A DNA stretch of 64,000 bases from Lonicera japonica (taxonomy: Eukaryota > Streptophyta > Magnoliopsida > Dipsacales > Caprifoliaceae). Numbering within the stretch: position 1 is the stretch's first letter; the number at the start of each line of letters is the position of its first letter. This document shows, piece after piece, positions 45,501-56,975 of this stretch. The position numbers and the translations under genes were made by a program. Location: the NCBI GenBank assembly GCA_021464415.1, contig JAKCWG010000860.1:124001-188000 (forward strand), in the 5' to 3' direction. Below the pieces are notes generated by a model, which was not told the origin of the DNA, searched no databases, and worked only from the letters and a program-made list of their open reading frames with translations.

Positions 45501-46949
45501 TTAATGTTTACATAATCTCTTGGTTCCTATCTTCTTTCTGAGGTTATCCAGCCTTTGAGGATAAGGAGTGGGAATTTGAGATTTTAGCATAGCCTCGAAC
45601 TCAACTTCTTCATGTAGATCATCACTAAAATTTTGAATGAAAGGACTTTCCTTAAGTTCTAGAGAAGGGCCTGAAATATCCTTTTGAATGAGTTTTCCAC
45701 TACGAAGAGTGGTGATGGATCTAGCTTCTTCGACATCACCAAAAGATGGAGTAGGATTGCAGTATATGAAAAGTTGCTCAATGGGTTTGGCTTCAAACTG
45801 CACAAGGAACATTCTCTCTTCTCGAGCCTCGTTGTAGGCAGCGAGTCTATCAATTGAGCTCTTAAGTTGACTAATCACTTGCAACATTTGCGAAAACATG
45901 TCATGCATCACATCCTTTTGACCTTTCGATTGCTGGGGCACACTAAGTCTAAGATCAGAACAAGCTGGCGATGATGAATGATTGAATTGCTGATGCTGAT
46001 AGTATGGTTGAGATGGAGGAATATGTGAATGATGAAATTGCGATTGGGACACAGAAGAGAATTGAGGTAAAGGATCGAATTGATGATAAAATAATGGTGG
46101 GAAATGACAATCGTCATTCTTCAGCTCATTGGAAGCATTGAGTGGCATAAGAAAACTGCTTATGGAATTTACCTCTGCATAAAGTACTTCTTTAAAAGTA
46201 GGGATCGTAGGACACTCTTGGGTAGGGTGCCCTCGATTTTCACAAATTTTACGAAATTCTTCCACATGCTTTTGCCTTGGAATTTCGTACTTTCTCCTTT
46301 CAAGAGCTTTAACTTTTCTTGTTAATTGAGAAATTTGGACACTAAGGTCTTCTTACTTTTCGATGTGGCACACTTCTTGGACTTGATTGGTTGTATCTTC
46401 AAAGGATCGATCATCTGATTAAGGCATCTCGTATTGCTGGGCATTTTCAGCTAACCAGTCTAAGTATGTCTCAACTTCATCAGGATTCTTATTGAGAAAT
46501 CCTCCATTACACATCATCTCAACAAATTGACGCATTTTAGGAGAAAGGCTTTCATAAAAGAAACTTATCAAGCGACACTTTTCAAAATTATGAGTCGGGC
46601 AAAAGTTCTGAAGTTCTTTGAATCTCTCCCAACATTGGTAAAATGTTTCTCCTTTCTTTTGAGAGAAAGACATTAACTGCTTCTTGAAATGATTAGTGAA
46701 GTGAGAAGGGAAGAACTTTTTGAGAAATTGTTGCTGCATGTCAAGCCATGTTATAATATACTTTGGGCGAAGCGAGATAAGCCACGTTTTAGCTTTATCC
46801 TTCAGGAAGAAGAGGAAAAGTTTAAATCTAATTAACTCTTCAATATATGCTTGATTATTGAAAGTAGCACAAATTTCTTCGAATTCTCTAATGTGGAGGT
46901 AAGGCTGTTCATTCTCCAATCCTTGGAACACGGGTAAGAGTTGAATCAT
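45501..46949 (-). pseudogene. gypsy gag (Athila/Tat type), interrupted
   Basis: One frame from 46949 to 45501 with an in-frame stop near 46420. The first part (46949-46419) is the Retrotrans_gag domain: EFEEICATFNNQ, FKLFLFFLKDKAKTWLISL, FLKKFFPSHFTN, ETFYQCWERFKELQNFCP and LISFFYESLSPKMRQFVEMM. The second part (46265-45501) has the remnant of a zinc-knuckle text (ICENRGHPTQECP; the first Cys pair is incomplete), then Pro/Gln/Ser-rich linker and a conserved EEVEFEAMLKSQIP-like end. It would form the particle core. The copy is dead because of the internal stop and downstream shift. Confidence 0.85.
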
Positions 46950-47306
46950 TCCATTCTTAAAGTGAAAAGCTCCAGCATTAGGTGAAAAGACAATACAAGA
47001 TGGATTAACATTCCGTGTTAGCTGTAGTAGCTCACGAAGACTTTAGTTCTAATTCTCCATGACTGAGCTAAAAGACAGGTTCACTTCTCGTTCATTCAAA
47101 AAATCAAACTACCCAAGCTTATGGATTGAGAGAAACTAGTCTGTTCAGTGTGAAGGCAACTAGTAGAGGTGAAATTTGTGGAGTGGAAGTGAAAACTGGA
47201 TTACAAATCCAAGGTTTCATACACTAGGTAGGAACCTAGTGCAAATTCTAAGGAAAAGAAAGAAAAAGAAACTTTCCTAAATTAAAAACTAAAAATCCGT
47301 CTTTTC

Positions 47307-47320
47307 TGGCAACGGCGCCA
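47307..47320 (-). promoter_or_regulatory. gypsy primer-binding site
   Basis: The minus strand reads TGGCGCCGTTGCCAG, the site typical of Athila/Tat elements, complementary to a tRNA 3' end (tRNA-Asp in the well-known cases). It fixes the element's orientation and the inner edge of the 5' LTR at about 47327. Confidence 0.8.
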
Positions 47321-47877
47321 AAAACTTGACTCGACGAAAATAACATGAGTTATTACACCCAAGTGCTGGTGGTCGGTCAAGTAATAAATACTCGGTAAGT
47401 CCGAGATCGATCCACAGGGCGGAGGGTAGTTCTTTGAGTTAGGAAAGTCTTTTTCAAAAGGAAAATGAGAAGAATATAGAAAAGATGAAATATGAAGAGA
47501 ATGCAATGTAGATTGATAACTAAGATAATTAGCGGCAATAAAACAAAATAAAACATACAACTAAAACTAATCCTTAAAGTAGTGAAACATTGCTATACTA
47601 AAGGAAAACTAAACTAACATAATAAGAACATGGAATAAAGCTAAATATAATAAACACTAAAAAAAGCGTGCTAAATTAATTAAATGCATGAAAAAATTTA
47701 ACTAAAATTAAGAATAAAAATCGTTTTGGGTATCCATAAGTTCTGGGCAACACAATGGGCAATTCGGTGGACTAGGAATCCTTTTATAATTAATTTTTCT
47801 TTAAAAATCAACCTACTATTTACGAGCTAATTGATCTCATAAACTCGTATCTTTCGCAATAATTCATACGTGACATG

Positions 47878-48775
47878 AACTATGATGAGGAGAATAAATA
47901 AATTATTCTGCTCCGCTAACCACAGAAAGACACGTGGAGGTCCACGACAGTTGACCAGCTTACCTGAGTGAGAAGAGCTCTAGGAGCTCTGTCCAAACAC
48001 CACGTGAATTCCAGAGCTCCTGGGACTCCATGTAATAGGTCCAAGAATTATTTTCGCACAACAAATAATGGAGCTCAGAAACCAAAGCTCTTTTAATGAG
48101 CTCCAGAGCTCTCTCGCACACAGTCGTGTCAGGGTAGGTACCAAACAGCATGGCCGACTGCTACCAACTCCGCCAGCGCCACAGAGACTCCCTCACCTTG
48201 ATTAAATATATACCAACTGCATTTAACGCACTGGAATCCATGGAGAAGCAAAGTCAAAGTAGGTGGCATATATGGCATGGCCTTAGGCCTGCTCTCAGAG
48301 CTCTGGCAACCTACCAACCCTCTCTCATATATATATAGACGAAGTATTTACTTCTTTAAGACACGGATTAAACATCAATATACTCCAATAACCAAGAACA
48401 ATCAAGCATTCATTGCTACAGAGAATTGCAAGAGAGATAGAGCTCGTAAATGCACAACATAGCTCATAGTTCAAAGGGGTCAGACTCTTAAGTGACTTAG
48501 GGTATTCCATATTATAATATTGTGAGGATAGAATAACTAGAGAGACTTTTGTGAGTTTATAATAATTATTTGTTTATCATCAATACAAGACAAACTGAGC
48601 TCTTAACTCTATTAATTCCACATAGGAGGACTAACTCGTATCTTTATACGAGGTCAACCTTCTCTATAAATCTTTAACTCTCTTGGATTCTGTGAATTTA
48701 CTACTCCAATCATTTAATACAATCATTGACTGTGTGGTCTAAAATATCCCTCCAGTTTTTAGCACTAACAAACTA
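47878..48775 (-). mobile_element. solo LTR, 888 bp, GAGCTC-rich
   Basis: The unit 47883-48770 starts TGATGAGGAG and ends GCACTAACA. AACTA flanks it exactly (47878-47882 and 48771-48775). It contains TATATATATAGACGAAG near 48328-48344, a TATA-box-like element, which would place transcription on the plus strand; the strand is therefore uncertain. Before it lie seven or more GAGCTC sites, several in longer dyads (AGAGCTCT, CCAGAGCTCCTGG). No coding. The family is probably copia by size and ends, but unproven. Confidence 0.8.
47965..48305. repeat. cluster of GAGCTC dyads
   Basis: AGAGCTCT/GGAGCTC sites occur at about 47977, 47989, 48012, 48070, 48099, 48107 and 48296 inside the U3-like half of the solo LTR. 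The density is far above the rest of the window. Confidence 0.75.
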
Positions 48776-50589
48776 TACATACAAATACTAACTCTGGAAT
48801 CAATTTGCATTACTTAATTTTACCGAAAACACTTGTTTATTTAAGTGAAGTAATACTTGACACTACAAAATATTTTATTAAAAGTGAGTTTAGAAATATT
48901 AAGTAAAAATCACAATTTAATTCAAATAGGTTAAAACATGATTGAAATCAAATTTGAACTAAAACGGGCGATGGAAACACAAAATTGACGATCTCGGTAT
49001 CAAAAAGTAAGGATTAAAACTACTACAAAAAACAACGCACTCTAGCTTGAAATTATAAAGATACAAAACTAATTAACTCGACCGGTTAGGGTTTAGCATA
49101 AAAACAATGATTCAAACTAGTTTGGTTGTTTTGTCAAATTTTTTTATTAAATTTAATATAAAAATATGTAATTAGCATACTAAGATAATAATGTAATGCA
49201 AATAAAATTTATATTGACCTATTAACCTATAGAAAATTAATTAAAATTGAATTCGGGTTCAAAAATTATCGCATCGGCATACCCGTTCCTTACGGACCCC
49301 TAACGAACTAGCTAAACATATCTAATAAATCCATGGACAATAAATTAATCAAACCAAACAGTGCATAAAAGTTTATAAATTGAAATCTAAATAAAATCAT
49401 GAGCATGCAAAATTTATACGAAGAATTAACAAAACGGTGAATAAATTAAGAACCTGGACTTGAGGAGTGCGCATAAACCAATAATTAAATCTAGAAATTA
49501 ATCTTCAAAATTGTACTTGAATACTTCATCTCTAACTCCGAATTAACACCAAATGAAACTAGTAGAAGCGGTCAAAATGAATCCTTAATGTGTAGAATAA
49601 AAATTAAATAAAGAAAGAAGAAAGAAATAATGGAGAGAGAGAAAGATCAATGGAGGCCACGACTGCTGCTATTTTTCCACACGGCTACGTGTGATGATGA
49701 ATATATATATATACATATATATATTTATATATATGAATCCTAATTTAATTAGGAGATGATAATTGATTGCATGTGGCGCAAGTGCATCATTTATGGTGCA
49801 CCTTTACATGGAATTAACTCTATAAAAATAAAAATAATGTTGCATGAACCTTGTATTGAGAACAAGATCTATAGCCCAAATCCAACTTATGCCATCCATC
49901 TGGGCTAGGCCCACTTTCAATAATTTCTTGCACCTTCAATTATCTTATTCATTCGCGCAGGAATTTGATCCTCCAGTGCACTATTTGTATTTTAGCCATA
50001 ACTTTGCGCTCCGAACTCCGATTGATACAAAGTTTTCGCCTATACGCAGCCAACTTAGAAATATACAATTTATATTTACTGGAGTTTTGTTCAAATTCTG
50101 CACGGATAAATACCAGAATTGGCTGGAACATAGGCATGGCACGCGGTGGATCTATTCTTCAATCGAAATTTTCCCAAATTGATTCAAATTACTTTTTTTT
50201 TCCACTTGGGATTGATTTATCGGCTTCTCTTAGTCTCTTCCATCCACTCCCTTCATGCTTGAGCTTGGGAATTGCTTCCGATTCACTTCTTGAACTCAAT
50301 TTAGCTCCGAATTTGATCGATATTGACTAATTTTGGGGGAATTTACTTCTGAATTTGTTCTTATTCATTTTTAACATGTAAAAAGGGTAAAATGCACTAG
50401 AAACAAATATACTATCCTATTTCATGATTAAAACTCAAAGCTTAACAATTTAGGATAATTAGATTCAAAATCATGCATATTAAGCCATTTAAATATGTAT
50501 AAAAATGTAATATTTTGGCTTAATCAAAGTAGTAAATCTAGACTGTTAAACTATAATTATATGGCACAAATTTTAATGTTTTCCTCTGG

Positions 50590-50915
50590 CGTTGGTGCAG
50601 ATTCATTCACAGATAAATTATTTGTCGAAATTTAAGCTGTTTAATTATGAATCTCACAATTCAAATTTAGATATGTTGAGCTAAAGGCTCTTGGGCAATC
50701 AAATTCAGATATCTCGTTGGTACACTAATTTTTTTTTTTCATATTTTGTTTACCTTTTTCAATGTCATCTTTCTGGATTTGTTTAAAACATTTACGGTGG
50801 TCTTGGTTGCAATGTCATCTTAGTGATTTTTGGATATCTAAACTTTAATCTAGGCATTTCATAGGGACAACACCGATACTAAGATTGGATAAACTACGTA
50901 TAAATTCATGGAAAA
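50590..50915 (+). pseudogene. partial duplicate of the F-box gene 5' region
   Basis: GAGCTAAAGGCTCTTGGGCAATCAAATT at 50680 (quoted in part) and TAGGGACAAC...ACTAAGATTG at 50862 parallel 52390-52425 and 52584-52635 upstream of and into the F-box pseudogene start; ATTCATGGAAAA corresponds to its ATCCATGGACAA start. After that point the homology stops. A truncated segmental copy. Confidence 0.5.
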
Positions 50916-51419
50916 TCTTTCTATAGAACTGCAATTTTAATAGAATTCCAGTTTTTTTTTAATAAAACACACCCTAAACTAAAATCAAATATATGTATAT
51001 AAATAGTTGTAGTTGTAATACATTTAGGATTTGAGTTTAATTATTATTTTAGTGCTAGTCATAACAGGTTTAGGATTGGTAATCTAAATTAAGGATTATA
51101 TCGATTCATTAGGAATTAAGAATTCAAGTCTAGGTTGGATTAGTATTAGTATGAGTTTTGACCTCTATAAATAGCCTTGGACGCCATTGGGGAAAAGCAA
51201 TTTCCTGGACAATTGAAATATTAGTTTTCGAGAATTGGAATTGTAAGGTCAACAGTTTTGGGTAAATAAATTGAAGCCTACAATAATGATGATAATAAAT
51301 AGAGACAAGCACACATACATGAGAGAGATGAGATTTTTGGTAGGGTGGTTCCTCCGGCCTATAGGCGGTAGGTCTGGTGTATGTCCACCGGCCAAAAATA
51401 GTCACACACATAGTTATAT

Positions 51420-51791
51420 ATTATGAACTTTATGACTAGCTTTATGACTGCCAAGAACAGTCATATATCCTCACCATTATGACTGTCTTTGTGACTGCTG
51501 AAAACAGTTACACATATATGACTGACGTTTATGACTGCTACAAACAGTCATAATTTTGAAAATTGTGATTGTTTGTAGCAATTACAAGTACAAAAACTTA
51601 TGACTGCCAAGAACAGTCACAAGGGGCTTTATGACTGCTTCTAATAGTTGCATTGGAAAGTCATATGTTTGGTTTGTAGTGATTGTTTTTGGCAGTCAAT
51701 TTTTTTTTTGTGACTGGCGTTTTTGTGACTGTTTTTGGCAATCACAAAAAACTGTTTTTGGCAATCACAAAAAACTGTTTTTGGTGTAGTG
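51420..51791. mobile_element. CACTA-like terminus, second copy
   Basis: Repeated TATGACTGC...AACAGTCATA inverted motifs end at TTTTTGGTGTAGTG (51791), the same type of terminus and subterminal hairpins as 27670-28158. The left end was not identified. A 24-base tandem near the end (CTGTTTTTGGCAATCACAAA twice) is present. Confidence 0.6.
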
Positions 51792-52380
51792 ACCCATCGG
51801 TAATTGTGTTGGTAATTTTATTGATACTGATGATGGTGGTTACAAGATAGAGAGAGAGTATGATAGGTAAACTTTGTGGGTTCTTCCATGGTTCTTTATT
51901 GATTGATAGCTAGTTCCTTTTATAGATATAAGGAACTAGCTTTACAAGTTGTTAAATGGTGATAAAGGCCACTCCCCATGATTTGGGTGAGTGGGAGAAA
52001 ATGGTGGGAAGTGGGTTGGTGGTTTATTGATGATAACAGTCTTTTTCGCGGTTTATTATGATGTTAACACGTGTCCGGTGTTTGTTACTGATCTCGTGAG
52101 ATGAAGTTCGAGGAGCTCTGCACACTTGGAGGAGCTCGGACTCTTGATATTTTTTGGCCCTTCAGGAATTATTAGCACCATTGTGCTTGTTCTACTTTCC
52201 ACTTCTCTTCTTGTTTGTTTTCTATTTCTTTGCTTCCTGCGCAACCTGTAGTGGATCGCCATTGCACAATTTACATCAATATATATATATATATTATATG
52301 TATTTGGGAAGAGAGAAAGATAAGTTACTTCCTTGTTAGGACTACTAGAAGTGGGAAATGCAAGTGGAAGGTGAGGGCCA
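51792..52380. other. non-coding with a perfect 12-bp hairpin
   Basis: AGCTAGTTCCTT at 51908-51919 pairs exactly with 51930-51941 across a 10-base loop. Two GGAGCTC sites near 52113 and 52131 resemble those of the solo LTR at 47883, so part of this may be another LTR remnant in the opposite sense. No defined ends. Confidence 0.4.
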
Positions 52381-52626
52381 ATGCAACTAGAGCTAAAGCT
52401 TTTCGGCAATCAAATTTAGATTTGTTGTTGGATGTTTGCTCATATGAATACTAATTTGTTTCAGACAGCTAGTTGATTTTGTTTAGGTTCGTTCTAATAC
52501 ATTAAGTTAATGTTCAATCTATAATATTATATATATTTATAAGGCCCTCACGATTTTTAAACTTTTGATCTTGGCCTTTTTGTAGGGATGACACAAACTA
52601 AGATTGCATAAGCTACAGATAAATCC

Positions 52627-54395
52627 ATGGACAATTCACCTGTTGATGTTTTAAGTTTGATTGGATCACGTCTCCTGGCATGAGATTGTATTTATTTCTG
52701 CGCTATTTGTAGAACATGGAGATCAGCTATTCCACCAGTACTGTCACCATTGCTGTTGACCAAATCTCTAATTTCCTTCGCAACCATGCCTCGATTTCCC
52801 CTCCTCATGTACTACGGATCGATGTGAGGGTTCAGTTTGCAGCTTCCATCACCCGATTTACAACACTACCTATTTTATGGACTTGCCAAAAATGTCTAAT
52901 GCCAAAATTCGATTCTCGAAAAATGGTTGGTTGCTCATGTCGCAAGGTGAAGGAGAAATCTTCGTTTTCAACCCTATGAAAAATAAGAGAATTGATCTTC
53001 CAAATTTACCTGAGGACTATTATGATTTCACAACTATTTCTTTTTCATCCCTTCCAACTTCAACGGACTGCACGGTTTTTGGTGTTATATTTTGCTCTGA
53101 TACTTCCATTTATTTTCGTTTTATTCGTCGTGGTGAAGACACATGGAAAGAATGCACTGTTAAGAACAACATAGAGTTCATTGGGTCTCTCGGTAATCCA
53201 GTTTTTCACAATGGGTTTTTTTACTACTTGGATAGAAAGGGGATTTTGGGTACTTTTGACCCTACACAAGAAGGTGGTGAAGATGGTTGGACTGCTCTTG
53301 AGAAGCCAAAACAACCTTGTAATTCCATTCACAGAAACCACTTGTTCGAGTGTGATGGGGAATTAATATCTGTGTTTGGGCAATTGGCAAAATGGGTTAA
53401 GATTTTCAAGCTTGACGCTCTTACGATGACTTGGAGAAAACTAGAGAGCTTAAGAGATAAAAAGTTGTTTGTGAGTCGGACTGCATCTTTCTCAGCAACA
53501 AATTCCAAACAAGAAGTTACGGGAATGGAGAACAAGATATATTTCCCCTAGTTTAATGGGAAGAACGGCGTATTTTACTCTCTTAACATGTGCAAGTTTC
53601 ATACTTTGGGAACGGGTTACAATAGTGATGACTTCTATGGCACAACATTAAAGCTTCATTTGATGATGAAGAGTTCCACTGGTAGTGCATTGAATGAATG
53701 TTGCATCTTTGACACATTAAGGTCTCGTTTGGTTCGAGTTTTGGGAATGGAATGGGTATACTTGATTCTTGGAAAGCTTTTTTCCTGGCATCTAGGATGC
53801 CATGCCGATGTTTGGTTCAACCGGGAATAAGAATGGAACAAAATATCAATTACAAAAAAAACCTTCCTTTTATAAGATAAAAAAATATCTCCTACTAATT
53901 TTTCAAAAGGGACAATTATTATAATAAATTACAAAAATTACACATGCCTAGCTAATAATTATCCTACAAAAATTACAATTTTTGTAATTAAAAAAAAATT
54001 ACAACGAGAAAAAACAAAAGAAAAAAGTTCCAAACAATTTTTTTTTATTTTATTAATTTTTTTTGTGCAGCAGCGTAACTAAAAAAAAAGTTCCAAACAA
54101 TATTTTCATACAGAGATGGAAAAAGAATTATTTCTTCATAAGGAAGAGAGTTATTTTAGTCCTAACATGAAAAATTAAAAAAAATGCCCATTGGTAATGG
54201 CTTATTCCTTATGATTTAAATGGGAGAACTTGGGAGGAAAAGTTTGTTCCTCGAATCATTTATTCCGGACCTAAAACTTAAACCAAACACGAGAATCATT
54301 TTAGAATGGAATTTAGCATTCTCGGAATGGTTTAAATCTTGAACCAAACGAGCCATAAGAGTTACATTGGTAGTGCATTGAACGAATGTTGAGGT
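52627..54395 (+). pseudogene. F-box protein, DUF295/KIB1-like beta-propeller, broken
   Basis: The ATG at 52627 begins PVDVLSLIGSRLLA, then a stop where the family has an acidic/Pro residue, then CIYFCAICRTWRSAIP: an F-box, which in the family binds SKP1 in SCF ubiquitin ligases. About 250 bases on, after frameshifts, the second frame (52877-53551) gives SNAKIRFSKNGWLLMS, IFVFNPMKNKRIDLPNLP, VFGVIFCSD, FIGSLGNPVFHNGFFYYLDRKG and LFECDGELISVFG, the typical DUF295 propeller of plant F-box proteins. A TAG at 53549-53551 interrupts an otherwise continuing frame (FNGKNGVFYSLNM follows). A MITE at 53721 ends it. Several lesions mean no functional protein. Substrate unknown. Confidence 0.85.
53718..54358. 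mobile_element. Tourist/PIF-like MITE in the F-box pseudogene
   Basis: Begins GGTCTCGTTTGGTTCGAG at 53721 and ends TTGAACCAAACGAGCC at 54354; outer bases are inverted with one indel. TAA lies directly before it and one base after it (54356-54358), consistent with a 3-bp TSD. About 635 bp, non-coding. GAGTTCCACTGGTAGTGCAT just upstream (53671) recurs as GAGTTACATTGGTAGTGCAT just downstream (54359), a larger flanking duplication that a MITE alone would not make. Confidence 0.65.
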
Positions 54396-55490
54396 TGTAT
54401 AAACTTGACATAGGAAATTGAAGGTCAGCTTTATCCACTTGCATTAATTAGTTATGTAAGACTCAAAATAGATTGAATGCTTGGACAATCGTGGACTCTT
54501 AACGAATTTAGTTATGCAATTTATAGTTTATTTATGTCTCTTAATCATTGTATTGATGCTAAAAGTTTTGTATGTGATTGGTTCCAAATTTCTAGTGCGT
54601 GTGTTTTGTGCTCACTTGTTACAATATTAGTGCCCACCTGATTTTCTTCTAAACTGGAAAAAGGGAACAGTTTTTCTCTTTATTACTATAAAAGATCAGG
54701 CTTAGAAAATAAGGTTGTCTTTCAGATTGGGATTGTTAGCTTTCTAGGAATCTAACTCGAGCTTTATAATTCCAATATCGAAACTGCAATTGGGTCTCCA
54801 GAATATGAAAAACACGATGAAACGAAATAAAAAAGTTCTAAAATGTACAAATGGGAGAGGGGCCTCGATACCCATGGTTATCAATTAAAAAAAAATGTAC
54901 TAGTGGGAATTTATAAGCTCTTATGTTGGCTCATCGAGTTTTAGTTTAGCCAAATGGTATACCACTGTAAACCTAGCTCTTTAACAGTTTTAGCTGAGCT
55001 TTGGTGAAGGTTGATTCCACAAATATTTGACCAACCAATTAGAGCGTGTTTGATAGCCAGCATTGAATTGGGGTGGAAAAACACCCATTACGAAATTCAA
55101 TTCCATGTAATATGCATATAGGGTGTTTGGTTGCATTTATTTTTATGGAAAATATACTATGATATTTTCCAACTTTTGGGCTTGATTGCACACTTTTCAC
55201 CTAGGATTTAACTTTTGCGCTTTTAGAGGGTTTCCACCTTAACTAGAATTGGAAAAACATGAAGGGTTGGATTTCATGTATATATAGTACAGAAGTTCTC
55301 TAATCTGTGAGCTGAAAACCTGTCTACGCTGCCAACTGTTTTATGTATCTATACTTCCTAATTTTGCATATTTCTCAAGAAATGCTTGAGACGTATTGTA
55401 CTGCGAATTGTTACCAGTTTGTTAGCATATTTTACCTCTCTAATCATCGATTCATGTATGGTCCACACCTGAGCTAGTTGAAAGCAAGAC
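54396..55490. other. intergenic, nothing recognised
   Basis: Includes a MITE-like phrase GAGCGTGTTTGATAGCC at about 55043 without a partner. No ORF with domain content. Confidence 0.35.
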
Positions 55491-55679
55491 ATTTTTCATC
55501 TTAAGCCGAAAGGAGAAAATACCCCAGAATCTTATTAGATCAAACAAAACAAGATACAACCCTTATACAAGGAATTCCCTGCCTTTTAAGTATTTAGTAT
55601 ACCAATATCTATACCAAAAACTATGTATTTATGGTAACTATAGTTAGTTAAAGAAATTTGGAACCGAAACAGACCTAGC

Positions 55680-56975
55680 TCCCCTGCTACGCCCAAAGTT
55701 AGCTAAAAAAATCCAGCAGCACAACTCTCTTTGTAAACATGATAAACCCGACTACTCGTAAGCATAATCAAATCTCTAAACTTTTTGACAAAATAAGTAA
55801 CCCTCCATGGACACTTATCACTATAAAACAACATAACCAAAGCTTTGGAGTCTGACTCAACATAAATATTCTTCACATTATTAACTGTAACAGTCCATGT
55901 CAGCGCCAAAATCGTAAGAATCTGCTGAAGCCCAAAGCAATTGGCCATTACTATCCCTTAACATAGCACAACCACCACCACCTCTAATACCCGGATTTCC
56001 CTTTGCACATCCATCACAATTCAATTTAAACCTATTCTCAGCCGGTTTATGCCATTTAGTAACAATCCACTGTTTCCTTTTCAAAGGATTAACTTTCAAA
56101 CCGAAATCATAAATATCAACTGGTCATCCTTCAGAGCTCTCTTCAACTGACATAGGGATAGTAACGCTTTAATCGAGCTCTGCTCATTAGAAATAACCTG
56201 CCAAACATTATCAATATTCTGTTCATATTTACCTCTATTAAGACGCTTCCATAACTGACAACAAATGCTAGTAGAAACAGCAATAAGAGCAGCTTTATGA
56301 AAAGGAGGATTCAACTTTGAGAGGTACCAATAATTTAATTTCAGAACAAGCAAATTTATATCTTGAATTTGGTTTAAAACAGACTGCGGAAGAAGCTGTC
56401 TAGTAGCAGCCACTGTATCCCCATCCCCTTAAAAGAACTCTTTTTCAGTCAGATCTTTTAAGCTTTTGTTTATTAACCACCCACCCGATATGCCTCTCCG
56501 CTGTATCTTTAATACACACAAGTCTGCTCCACGTACGGGAAGAAGCGGATCTGCCTTCGCAATCAGTATTGTTCTATATATCCTAATATACTTCCTCCTA
56601 ATGAACCTGACCCATAAAGAATTAGAAGAACAAATAGACCACCACAACTTCATACTATATGCTTGCACAATATCCACCAAACTTTTAACATGCAAACCCC
56701 TGCTAACTTTTTATCGATCTTAATCACCAAATCAGAAAAATCTTCCTTCTTCTTCTGTCCACTAAATAGCAAACACCCCAGATACTTAATCTGGAGAGAT
56801 TTCGTAGTGAAACCCGTTCTCTGAGCAATAATGAGGCATCTATTATCAGACACCATTGAGCTCTCTTCAAAAGCTGATAGAAATTTCATCATATTAACTA
56901 AGGCACTATGAGTTCCATTTGTAAAAATCATCAAGTCATCTGCGAAAGCCAAACGCGAGATAGGGTTGTGTCACA
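55680..56975 (-). pseudogene. 5'-truncated L1-type LINE: RT end and RNase H
   Basis: The minus strand from 56975 starts in the reverse transcriptase palm at SRLAFADDLMIFTNG (FADD active-site box, 56952 on). It goes on with SLQIKYLGCLLFSG (thumb), then KLWWSICSSNSLWVRFIRRKYI and the zinc-rich tail region. From about 56060 comes an RNase H domain (FKLNCDGCAKGNPG with the first catalytic Asp, GGGGCAMLRDSNG, then IYVESDSKALVML). This domain order is that of plant L1 LINEs with RNase H. Frames are shifted several times. The sharp start at 56975 fits 5' truncation during target-primed reverse transcription. 3' UTR probably extends to about 55490. Confidence 0.85.

Larger units (their letters stand above)
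38000..50526 (-). mobile_element. decayed Ty3/gypsy (Athila/Tat-type) element, minus strand
   Basis: Reads right to left. A 5' LTR (about 50526-47327, interrupted) is followed by the primer-binding site TGGCGCCGTTGCCA (minus strand of 47307-47320), gag (46949-45501), aspartic protease (45283-45035), an acidic linker (44992-44672), then, beyond a nested copia insertion, 3' non-coding sequence (39803 leftwards). This PBS is the one used by Athila/Tat elements (tRNA-Asp type). No reverse transcriptase or integrase was seen, so pol is deleted or was never present. The 3' LTR was not found; the left limit at about 38 kb is a guess from sequence style. Confidence 0.65.
47327..50526 (-). repeat. 5' LTR of the gypsy element, interrupted
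   Basis: Runs on the minus strand from TGATTAAGCC (50526) to ...GAGTCA (47327), about 2.3 kb after removing the nested solo LTR and its TSD. It contains blocks I associate with this LTR type (CGAACTCCGATTGATACAAA, GTTTTGTTCAAATTCTG). No second LTR was located, so boundaries rest on the TG/CA ends and PBS spacing only. Confidence 0.5.

Noticed and set aside
53060..53841. Minus-strand ORFs across the F-box region
   Set aside because: Antisense shadows of the DUF295 coding sequence, partly running into the MITE.
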